From JADKFD01 sp050250665 (GTDB lineage Bacteria; Pseudomonadota; Gammaproteobacteria; Xanthomonadales; SZUA-5): DNA of 64,000 bases. The position numbers and the translations under genes were made by a program. Positions 27,100-37,172 of the stretch are shown here, in pieces (within the stretch, counting starts at the first letter, position 1; each line of letters starts with the position of its first letter). A model generated the notes under the pieces. The model searched no databases, was not told the DNA's origin, and saw only the letters and a program-made list of their open reading frames with translations. The DNA lies in NCBI GenBank assembly GCA_050250665.1, contig JBFWOF010000013.1:52271-116270 (forward strand), written 5' to 3'.

Positions 27100-27347
27100 T
27101 CCGCCCGATTGCCTGCATCCGCCCCGCCAGGGCGACCGTTCGAGCAGCGGGCCGGCGGTAGAAGCCCTGTCCTCCCGGAGCGGACGATCCCCTGGCGCGG
27201 CCACAGCTCGCTTCGGGCGAATACTTGTTCTTGTAAATCAGCAGCTTGAAATCGTGCAACCCGATGTCAAGCTGCAGCAACCTGAAGTCAAACCGGTCGT
27301 CGGCGAGTTCGCCAGAGTGAGTGCACCCACCTCTCTGGAGAACTGCC

Positions 27348-30300
27348 GTGACCGGCTGGCGCACCTTCCGCTCCCTCATGACCGTCATCGGGCTCGCCTT
27401 GCTGCTCGGAATCCGAGCTGCGCCTGCGGCCACCTTTGTGGTGACCAGCAGCGCCGACACCAGCGGCAGCACCTGCGGCAGCGTCTGTACGCTGCGGCAG
27501 GCGATCACTGCAGCCAACGCAACCTCGGCCGCGGACACCATCAATTTCGCCATCGTCACGGTCCCGCCGCGCGGTGACATTCTGATCCAGCCGGGCAGCA
27601 ACCTGCCCGCCATCACCCAGCCGCTGACCATCAACGGCTATTCGCAGGGCGGCTCGCGGGCCAACGACAGTGTGACGGCCAGCAATGCCACCTTGCGTAT
27701 CCGTATCGACGGCGCCCTCAACTCGGCCAGCCACGGCCTGGCCATCTGCGCCGGCAATACCACCGTGCGCGGGATTGCGGTGACCCGATTTGTGACCCAC
27801 GGCATCATCGTCGGCGACACCCCCTGTGCCAGCAGCGTCAGCAACGTGCAACTGCATGGCAACTTCATCGGCACCACGGGCGGTGGCAGCGCGGCCGCCG
27901 GCAACACCGGTGCCGGCATCCGCGTGGCCAGCTCGCAGGTCAGCATCGGCAGCACCGCATTGGCCGACCGCAATCTGGTGTCGGCCAATGGCGTGTTCGG
28001 TATCGAACTGCGCGGGAGCTTCTCTGGCAACAGCGAGATCCGGAACAATCTGATCGGCACCGATCGCACGGGCTCTCAGGACTTCGGTAATGGCATCGGT
28101 ATCCGCGTCAGCGACAGCTACAACAATGCCTTCATCGCCCAGAACAGCATCCGTTTCAATACCACCGGGATCCATGTCAATGGCGGCGTCAACAGCCGCA
28201 TCTCGGAGAACCTGATCTTCGACAACGATGCATTGGGTATTGATCTGGGCGCACTGGGCGTCACGCCGAACGATCCCGACGATCTGGACAATGGGCCCAA
28301 TCAGCTGCAGAACTTTCCGGCGATCGTCGGCGCCGGTCGCGGCGCGGGCACGCTGAACTTTGCCGCTGATGTGGACGTCGGACACACCACACCGATCGTC
28401 TACACCGCCGAGGTCTTTGCCTCTGCCAGTTGCGATGCCAGTGGCAACGGCGAGGGCGAGCGCTTCATCGGCGCGGTCACTGGATCGCTGAGGCAATCCA
28501 ATGAGCGCCTGAGCGCAGCGGGAGGAATTCCGACCAGCGATCCCTTGCCGCCAGGCACCGTGATCACGGCCACGGTGCGTTCGGCGAATGCCGTCGGAAC
28601 CAGCGAATTCTCGACCTGTTTCCCGCTGGATCCGCCGCCACTGGTGGTCAACAGCAATGACGACGTCAACGATGGTACCTGCAACGCCATCCATTGCTCA
28701 CTGCGCGAAGCCATCCTGGCCGGCAATGCCACCATCCCCAATGGTCAACAGTTCATCAATTTCGCCATTCCGCCACTCAGCGGCAGCAGCGAGATCGTGA
28801 TCGCGCCATCGACACCACTGCCGCGCATCACCAGTCCCATGCTGATCGACGGCTATTCGCAGCCGGGTTCGGTAGAGAACACCGATCCGGACTTCAGCAA
28901 TGCGCTACTGCGTATCCGGCTGAATGGCAGCGCCGGCGCATTGGTAGGCCTGGATGTGTGCACACCCGGCTTTGTTGTCCGCGGCCTGGCTTTCACGGGT
29001 TTCGAAGAGGCCGTCGGGTTTCAGCGTTCCGGCTGCAGCATCACCAGTGGTGGTAGCGTGGCTGGCAACTTCTTCGGACTGCGTGCCGATGGCACGACTG
29101 CGGGCAACAATCAGCGCAGCATCGTGTTCAGCGGCCTGGGTGGCGCACCACTGTTGATCGGCGGAATCCCCGCCGAGGACCGCAACGTGTTTGCTGGCGG
29201 CACCGTGGGCATCGACATGGATGCGCAGGGGAGCAATAGTGCGCGGGAGGTGCTCGGCAATCTGTTCGGCAGCGATCGTAGTGGCGCCCAGAATCGGGCG
29301 ATCGGCACCGCCATCCTCGTCACCAGCAGCAGCAACGGTGTGGTGATCGGCTCGGCCGATGCGCCGAATCGCTTCCGCTTCAATGGGCGCGCCCTGGCCG
29401 TGACCGGGTCGGCGCAGAAAGTACGAGCCGGGAACAACATCTACGCCGACAGCGGTGTGTTGGCCCTGGACCTGGGGGCCGACGGCGTCACGCCGAACGA
29501 TCCCGGCGATGGCGACAGCGGTCCCAACGGGCTGCTCAACTTTCCGGTGCTGACCCTGGCCGAGCGCAACGTCAACGGCGTGCGTGTCATCGGCACGGTC
29601 GATGTTCCAGGCGTGCCATCTGCCGGCAGCTTGTCCCTGAACTTCTACGCCAGCACCAGTTGCCATCCCAGCGGCCATGGTGACGGCGAGGCCCTGCTCG
29701 GCAGCGCCAGCGTCGGCGAGAGCTTTGATGTGTTGATCGACACCGATGTCGACCTGGTCGCCCAGCCTTTCATCACGGCCACCGCAACACACACCGAAGG
29801 CAGCAGCGAGATGTCGGCCTGTCTGCAGGCCACTGACCCGCCGATCGGCATTGCGGTCGACAGCAACCTGGATTCCCTGACCGTGGATGGCGGCTGCGAC
29901 CTCGTCGGTGACGCCAATCTGTGCACACTGCGCGAGGCGATCCTGCTGGCCAACAGCCTGCCTGGTCCGGATCGCATCCGTTTCCAGATCGGAGGCGGCA
30001 GCGGACCACAGATCATCCAGCCCGTGGCCATGCTTCCGGTGATCAGCGGCGGCCTGACCATCGATGGCTACACCCAGGCCGGGTCTACACCGAACGCCGC
30101 GAGCAACGGTTTCGATGCCGTCCTGCGGATCGAACTGCAAGCGGTCTCGCTGCCCTTCGGCTTGCGCATCTGCACCGCCGAGGCCGTGGAGATCAGCGGC
30201 ATCGCATTCATTGCCGGCACCGGGCCGATGATCGCGACCCGCATCAATGACAGCAGCAGTTGCGCCTTGGGCGGCAGCCTGCGCGTGCGTGGCTGCCAGT

Positions 30301-31118
30301 TCGGATTGCGTGCCGCGGGGGCGTCGTCCGCCGTGACCAATGCCATCCAGGCCAACGGCAGCGTCCTGACCGTCGGCGGTCCCACCCCGGCGGATCGCAA
30401 TCTGATTGCCCGAAGCACCGGCGCCGCAGTCCGCGTTGTCGGTGCAGCCTCGTCGGCGAGCGTGATTCAGAACAACCTCTTCGGCCGCGATGGTGAGGGA
30501 TTGAACCACCCGAACTTGCGTGACATCGACATCGTCGACGCCGCCAACGTGGTGGTAGGTGGCGAGGGCCCTCTGGCCAATGCCTTATTTGGCTCCAACG
30601 TGGCGATATTCGTATCCGGTGCGAACGCCGATTTCAATCGCCTCTACGGCAACACCTTCGCGCTGCACAGCGGCGCCACCGCCATCGACCTGGCGGATGG
30701 CGTCAGTCCCGACGGCATCACTGCCAATGATCCGGATGACGCCGACAGCGGCGCCAACGATGGCCAGAATACTCCGGTGCTGATGTCCGGGGCTGTGGTA
30801 GGTCAGTCAATCACGATTCAAGGCACGCTGGACGTGCCCGCGGGCATCGTCAACACGGTCAATTACCGACTGGCTTTCTATCGCAGCACCCAATGCAACG
30901 ATGCCCCGGGGGTCGGCCGCGAGGGCGAGACCTTCCTGGGTTCGCAGCTGTTCGGTTTTTCCAGCAGCTCCGAGACCTTCAATCTCTCGCTGAGCGCCAG
31001 CCCGGAGGCCGGATTCATCACCGCAACAGCCACTGCTCCCGACGGATCCACCAGCGAGTTCTCGAACTGCCTGGTGGCCCCGCAGACCGATCTTCTGCAT
31101 GCAGACGGCTTCGAGTGA
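27348..31118 (+). CDS. giant secreted CSLREA beta-helix protein, triplicated, with C-terminal GFE tag
   Basis: The preferred start is GTG 27348, 7 bases after GGAG, giving 1,256 residues; ATG 27321 and 27378 are alternatives. A signal peptide ends near RAAPA-ATF. Three similar modules of about 400 residues each begin with a CSLREA-type motif (CTLRQAITAAN, CSLREAILAGN, CTLREAILLAN). Parallel beta-helix rungs follow (NLIGTDRTG, NLFGSDRSG, NLFGRDGEG), each module closing with an acidic (A/I)DLG...NDP-DD segment and a beta-sandwich. The protein ends LLHADGFE. It is probably a surface or extracellular protein; any ligand or enzymatic activity is unknown. Confidence 0.85.
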   Translation: MTGWRTFRSLMTVIGLALLLGIRAAPAATFVVTSSADTSGSTCGSVCTLRQAITAANATSAADTINFAIVTVPPRGDILIQPGSNLPAITQPLTINGYSQGGSRANDSVTASNATLRIRIDGALNSASHGLAICAGNTTVRGIAVTRFVTHGIIVGDTPCASSVSNVQLHGNFIGTTGGGSAAAGNTGAGIRVASSQVSIGSTALADRNLVSANGVFGIELRGSFSGNSEIRNNLIGTDRTGSQDFGNGIGIRVSDSYNNAFIAQNSIRFNTTGIHVNGGVNSRISENLIFDNDALGIDLGALGVTPNDPDDLDNGPNQLQNFPAIVGAGRGAGTLNFAADVDVGHTTPIVYTAEVFASASCDASGNGEGERFIGAVTGSLRQSNERLSAAGGIPTSDPLPPGTVITATVRSANAVGTSEFSTCFPLDPPPLVVNSNDDVNDGTCNAIHCSLREAILAGNATIPNGQQFINFAIPPLSGSSEIVIAPSTPLPRITSPMLIDGYSQPGSVENTDPDFSNALLRIRLNGSAGALVGLDVCTPGFVVRGLAFTGFEEAVGFQRSGCSITSGGSVAGNFFGLRADGTTAGNNQRSIVFSGLGGAPLLIGGIPAEDRNVFAGGTVGIDMDAQGSNSAREVLGNLFGSDRSGAQNRAIGTAILVTSSSNGVVIGSADAPNRFRFNGRALAVTGSAQKVRAGNNIYADSGVLALDLGADGVTPNDPGDGDSGPNGLLNFPVLTLAERNVNGVRVIGTVDVPGVPSAGSLSLNFYASTSCHPSGHGDGEALLGSASVGESFDVLIDTDVDLVAQPFITATATHTEGSSEMSACLQATDPPIGIAVDSNLDSLTVDGGCDLVGDANLCTLREAILLANSLPGPDRIRFQIGGGSGPQIIQPVAMLPVISGGLTIDGYTQAGSTPNAASNGFDAVLRIELQAVSLPFGLRICTAEAVEISGIAFIAGTGPMIATRINDSSSCALGGSLRVRGCQFGLRAAGASSAVTNAIQANGSVLTVGGPTPADRNLIARSTGAAVRVVGAASSASVIQNNLFGRDGEGLNHPNLRDIDIVDAANVVVGGEGPLANALFGSNVAIFVSGANADFNRLYGNTFALHSGATAIDLADGVSPDGITANDPDDADSGANDGQNTPVLMSGAVVGQSITIQGTLDVPAGIVNTVNYRLAFYRSTQCNDAPGVGREGETFLGSQLFGFSSSSETFNLSLSASPEAGFITATATAPDGSTSEFSNCLVAPQTDLLHADGFE

Positions 31119-31534
31119 ATCCAGTGGAGCGTCCTCGGACCACAGCGACGCGGCTGCTCAGGATCGCCTTGCGGCGACCCCGGATCGCGCTCGAAGTGAA
31201 CACCGAGCTCGGCGATTACCTGCTCGCCGAGCTCCGCCGCTGCTGGCCCGAGGCGCGGGTATCACGATGGACGGGCACGGAGCGGGTGGCGGCCGACCTG
31301 CGGGTAGTCGACCGCCCACCCGACTCACCGCCCGCGGGCGCCACCCTCTGGCTGGCCGGAATCAGCCGTCGCCAGGCGCTGGTCCAGATCGTTCCCGGGT
31401 TGTGGTGCGCGGGGATGCCGACCACGGCGCGGCGGCTGCGACAGATCATCGAGTTCTGTCTGAGTACGACTCATGATCCGGACACGGGCACCAGGCACGT
31501 CCATCCACGGCCCGATGCGCCGGAATCACCGTGA
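31115..31534 (+). CDS. hypothetical protein, translationally coupled to the giant beta-helix gene
   Basis: A GTG start at 31115 overlaps the upstream TGA (GTGA) and gives 139 residues. The product is Arg-rich at its N-terminus, then has a compact alpha/beta-looking region (LEVNTELGDYLLAELRRCWPEA and TLWLAGISRRQALVQIVPGL). No signal peptide or known motif is present. The overlap suggests cotranscription with the secreted protein. Codon use is like its neighbours. Not recognised. Confidence 0.5.
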   Translation: MNPVERPRTTATRLLRIALRRPRIALEVNTELGDYLLAELRRCWPEARVSRWTGTERVAADLRVVDRPPDSPPAGATLWLAGISRRQALVQIVPGLWCAGMPTTARRLRQIIEFCLSTTHDPDTGTRHVHPRPDAPESP

Positions 31535-31706
31535 TCGGCCAGCACCGCGATGGCACCCGAGCAGCAGCGCCGTCGGGCAATCCCGAGGGGGCATCGGGCA
31601 CTGATGACACCGAGTCGGGCGCATCTCGTTCATCGGTATCAGCGCTGCCTCAACGGCGCGCGTGCGAAGCGATATTGTTGGCACGCAGACGCGAACGGGA
31701 GGCGGC

Positions 31707-34700
31707 ATGAACCGATGGGTGCGAGCTGGGTTTGTCCTGTGCTGGAGCACCGCTGCCGTCGCCAGCGAACGCGGTGCCTTGCCGGCGGAAGTCTTCGACG
31801 TGCAATCGATGGAGGGCGCGGCGGTGAGCACCCACATCGCCGAACAGGCCGATGGACGGCTGCTGGTGGCCAATATGCGCGGCCTGTTCCGCTACGACGG
31901 CTCGCGCTGGCAGTTGCACCTGCACCCGGAAGCCAAGGGCGGCATGGAACATCTGGTCGTAGGCATCGACGGCCGTATCCACAGCAGTTTCAATGGCGAC
32001 ATCGGCTGGTGGGCGGACGACGCCAGCGGCAAACTGCAATGGAACAGCACGCTGTCGCGATTGGCGCCGGAGTGTCGGGATGTTGCAGCCGAAACGCTCA
32101 GCCTGCACCGCGATGAATCCCGCGCTGGCGTCATCTATGCCGGGGCATCACGGCTGGCCTTTCTGCCCGACGACCCGCAGCAGGCCGCGACGTGCCGGCC
32201 GATGCAGCAACTGGTCGAGACCTTCCAGGCAGACGGCGACATTCTGGTGCTGCATGGCCAGCCGCCGATTCTGGAGAAGCTGGCTGCAGGTCTTGCACTG
32301 CAGCCGGTGACAGGCCGCGAAGTGCTGACCGCCGGAGCCATTGCCGTGGCCAGCGTGGACACCCGCGATGGCGCGCTGGTGCTGGCCAACAACGGTCAGA
32401 TCCTGCGTTACCGACAGGGCGCGCTGATGCCCTGGTCCGAGGCGCTGAACACCCGCTTCGGGCACTACGACACGCGCCCGTTCACGACCATCGCGACCCT
32501 GTCCAACGGCCGCGTGGCGGTGGCAGGGCTGCTGGACGGTGTCTTTGTGCTCGATGCGCAGGGTCAGCTGATTGACCACTGGGACGAGCGTGCCGGGGTT
32601 CCAGGCCAACGCAAGACCCATGGCCTGCATGTGGATCGCAATGGCGATCTGTGGCTGGCCCAGGAACGAACGCTGGCGCGCGTCGGCGCGAACAGCGCAC
32701 TGACCGTGTTCGATGAGCGCCGGGGCCTGCCCTCGGCGGTCCAGGTCGCGCGCTGGCAGGGCGCGCTGTGGGTGGCCTCGCGCAGCGGCCTGTTCCGGAT
32801 GCGTGAAACCGCGACCGGCGGCGAGTTCGAGACGCCAATGCCCGAATTGCTGAATCTTTTCGGCATCGCTGCGCTCGACGACGACAGGCTGCTGGTCAGC
32901 AACGGCGGACTGCATGTCGTCCGTCGACACGGTTCCGACTGGCGCAGCGAGCAGCTGCCGCTGATCTGGAATCAGATTGGCGTGCTGGAACCCTCGCACT
33001 TCACCGCGGGTCGGGCCTATGCCGGCTACGCGCTCGGACTGTTGCAGATCGATGTGGCCGGCGACGGTCGGGTGGAAGTCCGCGAACTGGGTGCTCTGAA
33101 GAGCTTCATCGTGCGCATCGCCGAAGAGGATGCCGATACGCTGTGGGTAGCGGACCGGGTCGATGGCGTCTTCCGCGTCGAGTTGTCCGAGCCCTCGTCG
33201 TCGCAGCGCTACGGAGCGGATCAAGGTCTGCCGGCGGGGACCGTCCGGATTTTCTCCGGACCCCGACGCCCGTGGTTCACCACCCTGCAGGGATTGCGCG
33301 TGCATGACCCGGTCAGCGATCAATTCGTGGTGCCAGCCGGACTGCCGGCTGAGCTGCAGCAGGATCGACTGTTCAGTGCCTACGAAGACCAGCAGGGAAA
33401 CCTGTGGGTGCGCGGCGGAGCGATACTCAACGATCTGTTCTGGCGCGAGGGTGATGGTTGGCGCATCGATCGTGACCTGCTGCATGCCGTCGATCCGTTT
33501 CCGACGATCTTCAGCTTCGTTCGCGAAAACGACATCGTCTGGGCGGTTCGGGCCAACGGACTGTTGCGCATCGATCTCTCGGCGCATCAGGCAACGCCAC
33601 CGCCACCCCGGCCGCTGCTGACTCAGGTCTTCGATACCCGGGCAAGACAGGCACTGCCGCTGAACGGCTTGACCCACCTCTCCCCGGCCGTGCGCGATCT
33701 GCGCCTCGATTACGCTCTGCCAGTGCTGCGTCGAGGCGCCGCCACGGCTTACCGCTCCCGGCTCTTCGGCTTCGAGGACTGGAGCGACTGGATGCCCTCC
33801 GGGCAACAAGCCCGTATCTACACCAATCTGCCTGACGGTGATTTCCGTTTCGAGGTCGAGGCGCGCGACGCTCTGCAACGCGAGGTCCGCATGCCGCCGA
33901 TCGCGCTGCAGGTCCCGCCACCCTGGTTCCGCACGCGCCTTGCGCAGACGGGATACGCAGCCTTCGCCATTTTCGCCCTGTGGCTGGCCACGCGCTGGGG
34001 CGCACGTCGGCGTCAGGTGCAGATGCTCGCACGACAATCCGAACTGGAGTCTCTGGTCGCCGCCCGCACGGCAGAGCTCAGGGCCAGCAACCACCAGCTC
34101 GCCGAACAGGCCGAGCGACTGGCCGAAGTCGACAAGCTCAAGACCCGATTCTTCGTCAACGTAGGCCATGATTTCCGCACGCCACTCACACTGGTGCTCG
34201 GACCGCTGGACGACCTCTTGCGGAACACCCGCGGCAGGCTCACCGAGAGCGTGCGCAGCCATCTGCAGCTGGCTCAGCGCAACGCCCATCGGGTGCTGGA
34301 CCTGATCGTTGAGCTGCTTGACGTCAACCGCCTGGAACAGGGTCAGTTGCCGCTGCGGAAGGCCCCCCACGATTTGGCCGTGCTGCTGCAGCGACTGGCG
34401 GACGACAGTGCGCCACTGCTGGAGCGCTATGGCCAGAATCTGCGCCTCGAGCTGCCGCCGGCTGCAGCCATGGCTGATATCGATCCGGCACAGATCGAAC
34501 GCTGCGTGATCAATCTGCTGACCAATGCCGCCAAGCACTCGCCTCGCGGTTCCGACATTGAACTGCAGCTCAGTTCGGACGAGGCTCATTGGCTGGTGCT
34601 CGTGGTCGACCGCGGACGAGGCATCTCGCCCGAGGCTTTGCCGCATGTGTTCGACCGCTTCTTCCAGGCCGACGAGAGCGATCGCGCCAGCGGCTACGGC

Positions 34701-35666
34701 ATCGGCTTGTCGCTGGTACGCGAGATCGCCCTGGTTCACGGCGGCCAGGTCGAGGTGCAGAGCCAGCTCGGCATCGGCAGCCGCTTCATCCTGCGCCTGC
34801 CCCGACTTGGCCCGACAGCACCCTCCCCTTCCGGCGAGCGCCCAGCGGAGGCGATCGAAGCGCCTGCAGTCGCTATCGATGCGGATGACGTGCTGCCTCA
34901 ACGACGGGGCCGGGAGACCGTGCTGATCGTCGATGATCACGACGACCTGCGAGCTCGCGTGCGCGAACTGCTGGCGCACCGCTTCGATGTGATCGAAGCC
35001 GCCGAAGGCAACGAGGCCTGGCAGCTCGCACGCGACGAGCTACCCGATCTGATCGTCAGCGACGTGATGATGCCCGGCTGCGATGGCGTAGAGCTGAGCC
35101 GTCGGATCCGCGCCCACGAAGACACTCAGGCCATCGGCATCCTGCTGCTCACCGCCAGAACCGGCAGCGAGCACGCCGTCGCCGGATTGCGCGCCGGTGC
35201 CAATGACTATCTGGCAAAGCCCTTCGATTCCAGCGAACTGCTGGCGCGCTGCGAAGCCATCGTTGGACACGCCAGGCGGCTGCAGCTGCAACTGGCGGCG
35301 GCTGCGCCGCGCTTGCCGGCGGAGCCCACCGAAACACCGGATGCGCGCTGGCGCCAGCGACTGGATGCCCACATCGCCGCCAATCTGCACGAATCCGGAT
35401 TCGGCATCGAGGAACTGGCCAGATGCATGCACGCAGACCGAAGCAGCCTGTTCCGTCGCTGCAAGGAACTGATCGGCATGAGCCCCAGCGATTATCTGCG
35501 CGAGGCGCGCCTCGGCCATGGTCACGCGCTGCTGGAACGAGGGAGCGACAGTGTGTCGGAAATCGCCTATGCCAGCGGATTCGACAGCCTGTCGAGCTTC
35601 ACCCGGGCCTTCAAGCTTCGATACGGCCATGCCCCCAGCCAGGTTCGCACTCGCTCAGTCTCCTGA
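31707..35666 (+). CDS. hybrid two-component system protein: beta-propeller sensor, histidine kinase, receiver and AraC-type HTH
   Basis: ATG 31707, preceded by GGGAGG, gives 1,319 residues. A signal peptide is followed by a periplasmic two-component-regulator propeller region (about 25-640) and a Y_Y_Y-like domain (to about 745). One membrane helix lies near 755. A HisKA domain carries phospho-acceptor His821 in VGHDFRTP. HATPase boxes follow (NLLTNAAKHS and DRGRGI, with GYGIGLSLV). A receiver carries Asp1119 (LIVSDVMMP) and an AraC-family DNA-binding domain ends the protein. This one-protein signalling form is best known for polysaccharide sensing in Bacteroidetes. The signal and targets here are unknown. 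Confidence 0.93.
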   Translation: MNRWVRAGFVLCWSTAAVASERGALPAEVFDVQSMEGAAVSTHIAEQADGRLLVANMRGLFRYDGSRWQLHLHPEAKGGMEHLVVGIDGRIHSSFNGDIGWWADDASGKLQWNSTLSRLAPECRDVAAETLSLHRDESRAGVIYAGASRLAFLPDDPQQAATCRPMQQLVETFQADGDILVLHGQPPILEKLAAGLALQPVTGREVLTAGAIAVASVDTRDGALVLANNGQILRYRQGALMPWSEALNTRFGHYDTRPFTTIATLSNGRVAVAGLLDGVFVLDAQGQLIDHWDERAGVPGQRKTHGLHVDRNGDLWLAQERTLARVGANSALTVFDERRGLPSAVQVARWQGALWVASRSGLFRMRETATGGEFETPMPELLNLFGIAALDDDRLLVSNGGLHVVRRHGSDWRSEQLPLIWNQIGVLEPSHFTAGRAYAGYALGLLQIDVAGDGRVEVRELGALKSFIVRIAEEDADTLWVADRVDGVFRVELSEPSSSQRYGADQGLPAGTVRIFSGPRRPWFTTLQGLRVHDPVSDQFVVPAGLPAELQQDRLFSAYEDQQGNLWVRGGAILNDLFWREGDGWRIDRDLLHAVDPFPTIFSFVRENDIVWAVRANGLLRIDLSAHQATPPPPRPLLTQVFDTRARQALPLNGLTHLSPAVRDLRLDYALPVLRRGAATAYRSRLFGFEDWSDWMPSGQQARIYTNLPDGDFRFEVEARDALQREVRMPPIALQVPPPWFRTRLAQTGYAAFAIFALWLATRWGARRRQVQMLARQSELESLVAARTAELRASNHQLAEQAERLAEVDKLKTRFFVNVGHDFRTPLTLVLGPLDDLLRNTRGRLTESVRSHLQLAQRNAHRVLDLIVELLDVNRLEQGQLPLRKAPHDLAVLLQRLADDSAPLLERYGQNLRLELPPAAAMADIDPAQIERCVINLLTNAAKHSPRGSDIELQLSSDEAHWLVLVVDRGRGISPEALPHVFDRFFQADESDRASGYGIGLSLVREIALVHGGQVEVQSQLGIGSRFILRLPRLGPTAPSPSGERPAEAIEAPAVAIDADDVLPQRRGRETVLIVDDHDDLRARVRELLAHRFDVIEAAEGNEAWQLARDELPDLIVSDVMMPGCDGVELSRRIRAHEDTQAIGILLLTARTGSEHAVAGLRAGANDYLAKPFDSSELLARCEAIVGHARRLQLQLAAAAPRLPAEPTETPDARWRQRLDAHIAANLHESGFGIEELARCMHADRSSLFRRCKELIGMSPSDYLREARLGHGHALLERGSDSVSEIAYASGFDSLSSFTRAFKLRYGHAPSQVRTRSVS

Positions 35667-35772
35667 AATGCCGCGTATGGGATCAGCCCGGACACCGGAT
35701 TCGGGGGCCATCCCGCAGCTCTCCGAGCCCTCGGCCTTCTGCCTGGGAGACGTTGCGCGTCCCGAACACCTC

Positions 35773-35850
35773 GTCATGCTCCCGTACGCGGGAATCCAGG
35801 CTTGCGCCGTTACTGGAACACGCTGGACTCACGCTCTCGCGGGAATGACG
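35773..35850. repeat. imperfect palindrome of the TCATTCCCGCG...CGCGGGAATGAC family
   Basis: CGTCATGCTCCCGTACGCGGGAATCCAG is matched at the right by CTGGACTCACGCTCTCGCGGGAATGACGG. It lies in the 206-base gap between two convergent genes and belongs to the family also present at 13025-13127. It could act as a bidirectional terminator, although T-runs are absent. Confidence 0.65.
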
Positions 35851-35872
35851 GCTCCCGAGGCCGGACACCACC

Positions 35873-37171
35873 TTAGCGCCCCAGCTCCTCAAACTTGCGC
35901 TGGTACTTGTCGCGCAATCGCGTGTGCTTGGAACTGAGGTCCACCGGCTCGCCGTTGAGGTAGGCAGCGACGATGCTGCTGCGCACATCCAGCGGATCGC
36001 CGTCGCTGACCACGAAGCTGGCGTCCTTGCCGGCTTCCAGTGAACCCAGGCGATCGGCAACACCAAGGATCTGTGCGGGCGCCAGGGTGATCGCGCGCAG
36101 GCCCTGCTCCCAAGGCAGGCCAAAGGCGACCGCCTGACCCGCGGCATAAGGCAGATTGCGTTCCATGGTTGCGGCAAAGCCGCTGGCGTCCGAGGCAATG
36201 GCCACTTCGATACCCGCCGCTGCCAGCCTGGCGGCATTGGCGTAGCTGGTGTCGAATCCCTCATGCCGCCGCAGCGGCAACTCCCAGGGCGTGTGCAGGA
36301 TCACCGGCACTGCCCGCGCCTTCAGCTCGTCGGCGATGCGCCAGGCGTCCTGGCCACCGACCAGCACGAATTCCAGCCCGCGTTGACGCGTGAAATCCAG
36401 CGCCTCTCGGATCTGCTGCAGATCCAGGGCGTGGATATACAGGCGGGTCTTGCCCTCCAGCACCGGCACCATGGCTTCCCAGCGTGCGTCCGGAGCGGCA
36501 ACGGTGCCGGCTGCCTTCGCCGCGCGATAGGCTGCGGCGTCATCAAAGGCCTGATCGATCAGTTCTCTACTGCGCGCGGCGCCCTTGATGGCTTCGCCAC
36601 GCATTGGTGCCGGCAGCCAGGGCGGCAAGCGCGTCGACGGCCACATCAGGTGCAGACCAATCGGCGCCCGCACTGTCATCTGTTCCCAGGTCCAGCCATC
36701 CAGCTGGATCAGCGCCGACTGCCCGGCGACGATGCCGCCCTGCCCGGCCTGCGGCACCACGTGCACATAGAGCACGCCGTTGGCGCGGGCTACGGGCAGC
36801 AGATCCGAATCCGGATTGATGGCCACCTGCGCCCGCGCATTCGGATTGATGGCGCCGGTTTCGGCGACATCCACCGAGCCGCGCACGGTTTCGATTTCGG
36901 TCAGACCCATGACCGAATTGGCAGCGATGAAGGCCGGAACCACCCAGCGTCCGCTGAGATCGACACGCTCGGCATCAGCGGTCTGCGCCGACAGATCGGC
37001 GCCCACGGCAATGATCTTGCCGCCATCGACCAGCATCTGGCCGTTCTCGATGGCCGCCGAGGACACCGGATGGATGGTCGCGCCGGTGTAGAGCGTGGCT
37101 GCGGGAGCTGCTGTAGCGAGGCACAGCAGCGAGACCAGGCCAGCTACCATCCTGTACGAATCGATACCCAT
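35873..37171 (-). CDS. secreted amidohydrolase-family protein lacking the HxH metal site
   Basis: The 432-residue protein has a signal peptide (about 1-25) and the amidohydrolase opening LYTGATIHPVSS. It also has the closing GLPWEQGLRAITLAPAQILGVADRLGSLEAGKDASFVV, as in imidazolonepropionase-like enzymes. At the usual metal site, where PGFIDAHSH is expected, it reads VVPAFIAANSVMG, so the first two His ligands are absent. The start follows the stop of the upstream gene by one base (TGAGATG), so both form one operon. It may be catalytically inactive or use a different metal site. Confidence 0.8.
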   Translation of the reverse strand: MGIDSYRMVAGLVSLLCLATAAPAATLYTGATIHPVSSAAIENGQMLVDGGKIIAVGADLSAQTADAERVDLSGRWVVPAFIAANSVMGLTEIETVRGSVDVAETGAINPNARAQVAINPDSDLLPVARANGVLYVHVVPQAGQGGIVAGQSALIQLDGWTWEQMTVRAPIGLHLMWPSTRLPPWLPAPMRGEAIKGAARSRELIDQAFDDAAAYRAAKAAGTVAAPDARWEAMVPVLEGKTRLYIHALDLQQIREALDFTRQRGLEFVLVGGQDAWRIADELKARAVPVILHTPWELPLRRHEGFDTSYANAARLAAAGIEVAIASDASGFAATMERNLPYAAGQAVAFGLPWEQGLRAITLAPAQILGVADRLGSLEAGKDASFVVSDGDPLDVRSSIVAAYLNGEPVDLSSKHTRLRDKYQRKFEELGR

Positions 37172-37172
37172 C

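Noticed and set aside
32148..34979. 943-residue minus-strand frame
   Set aside because: It is antisense to the hybrid sensor gene, whose domains and motifs are unambiguous on the plus strand.
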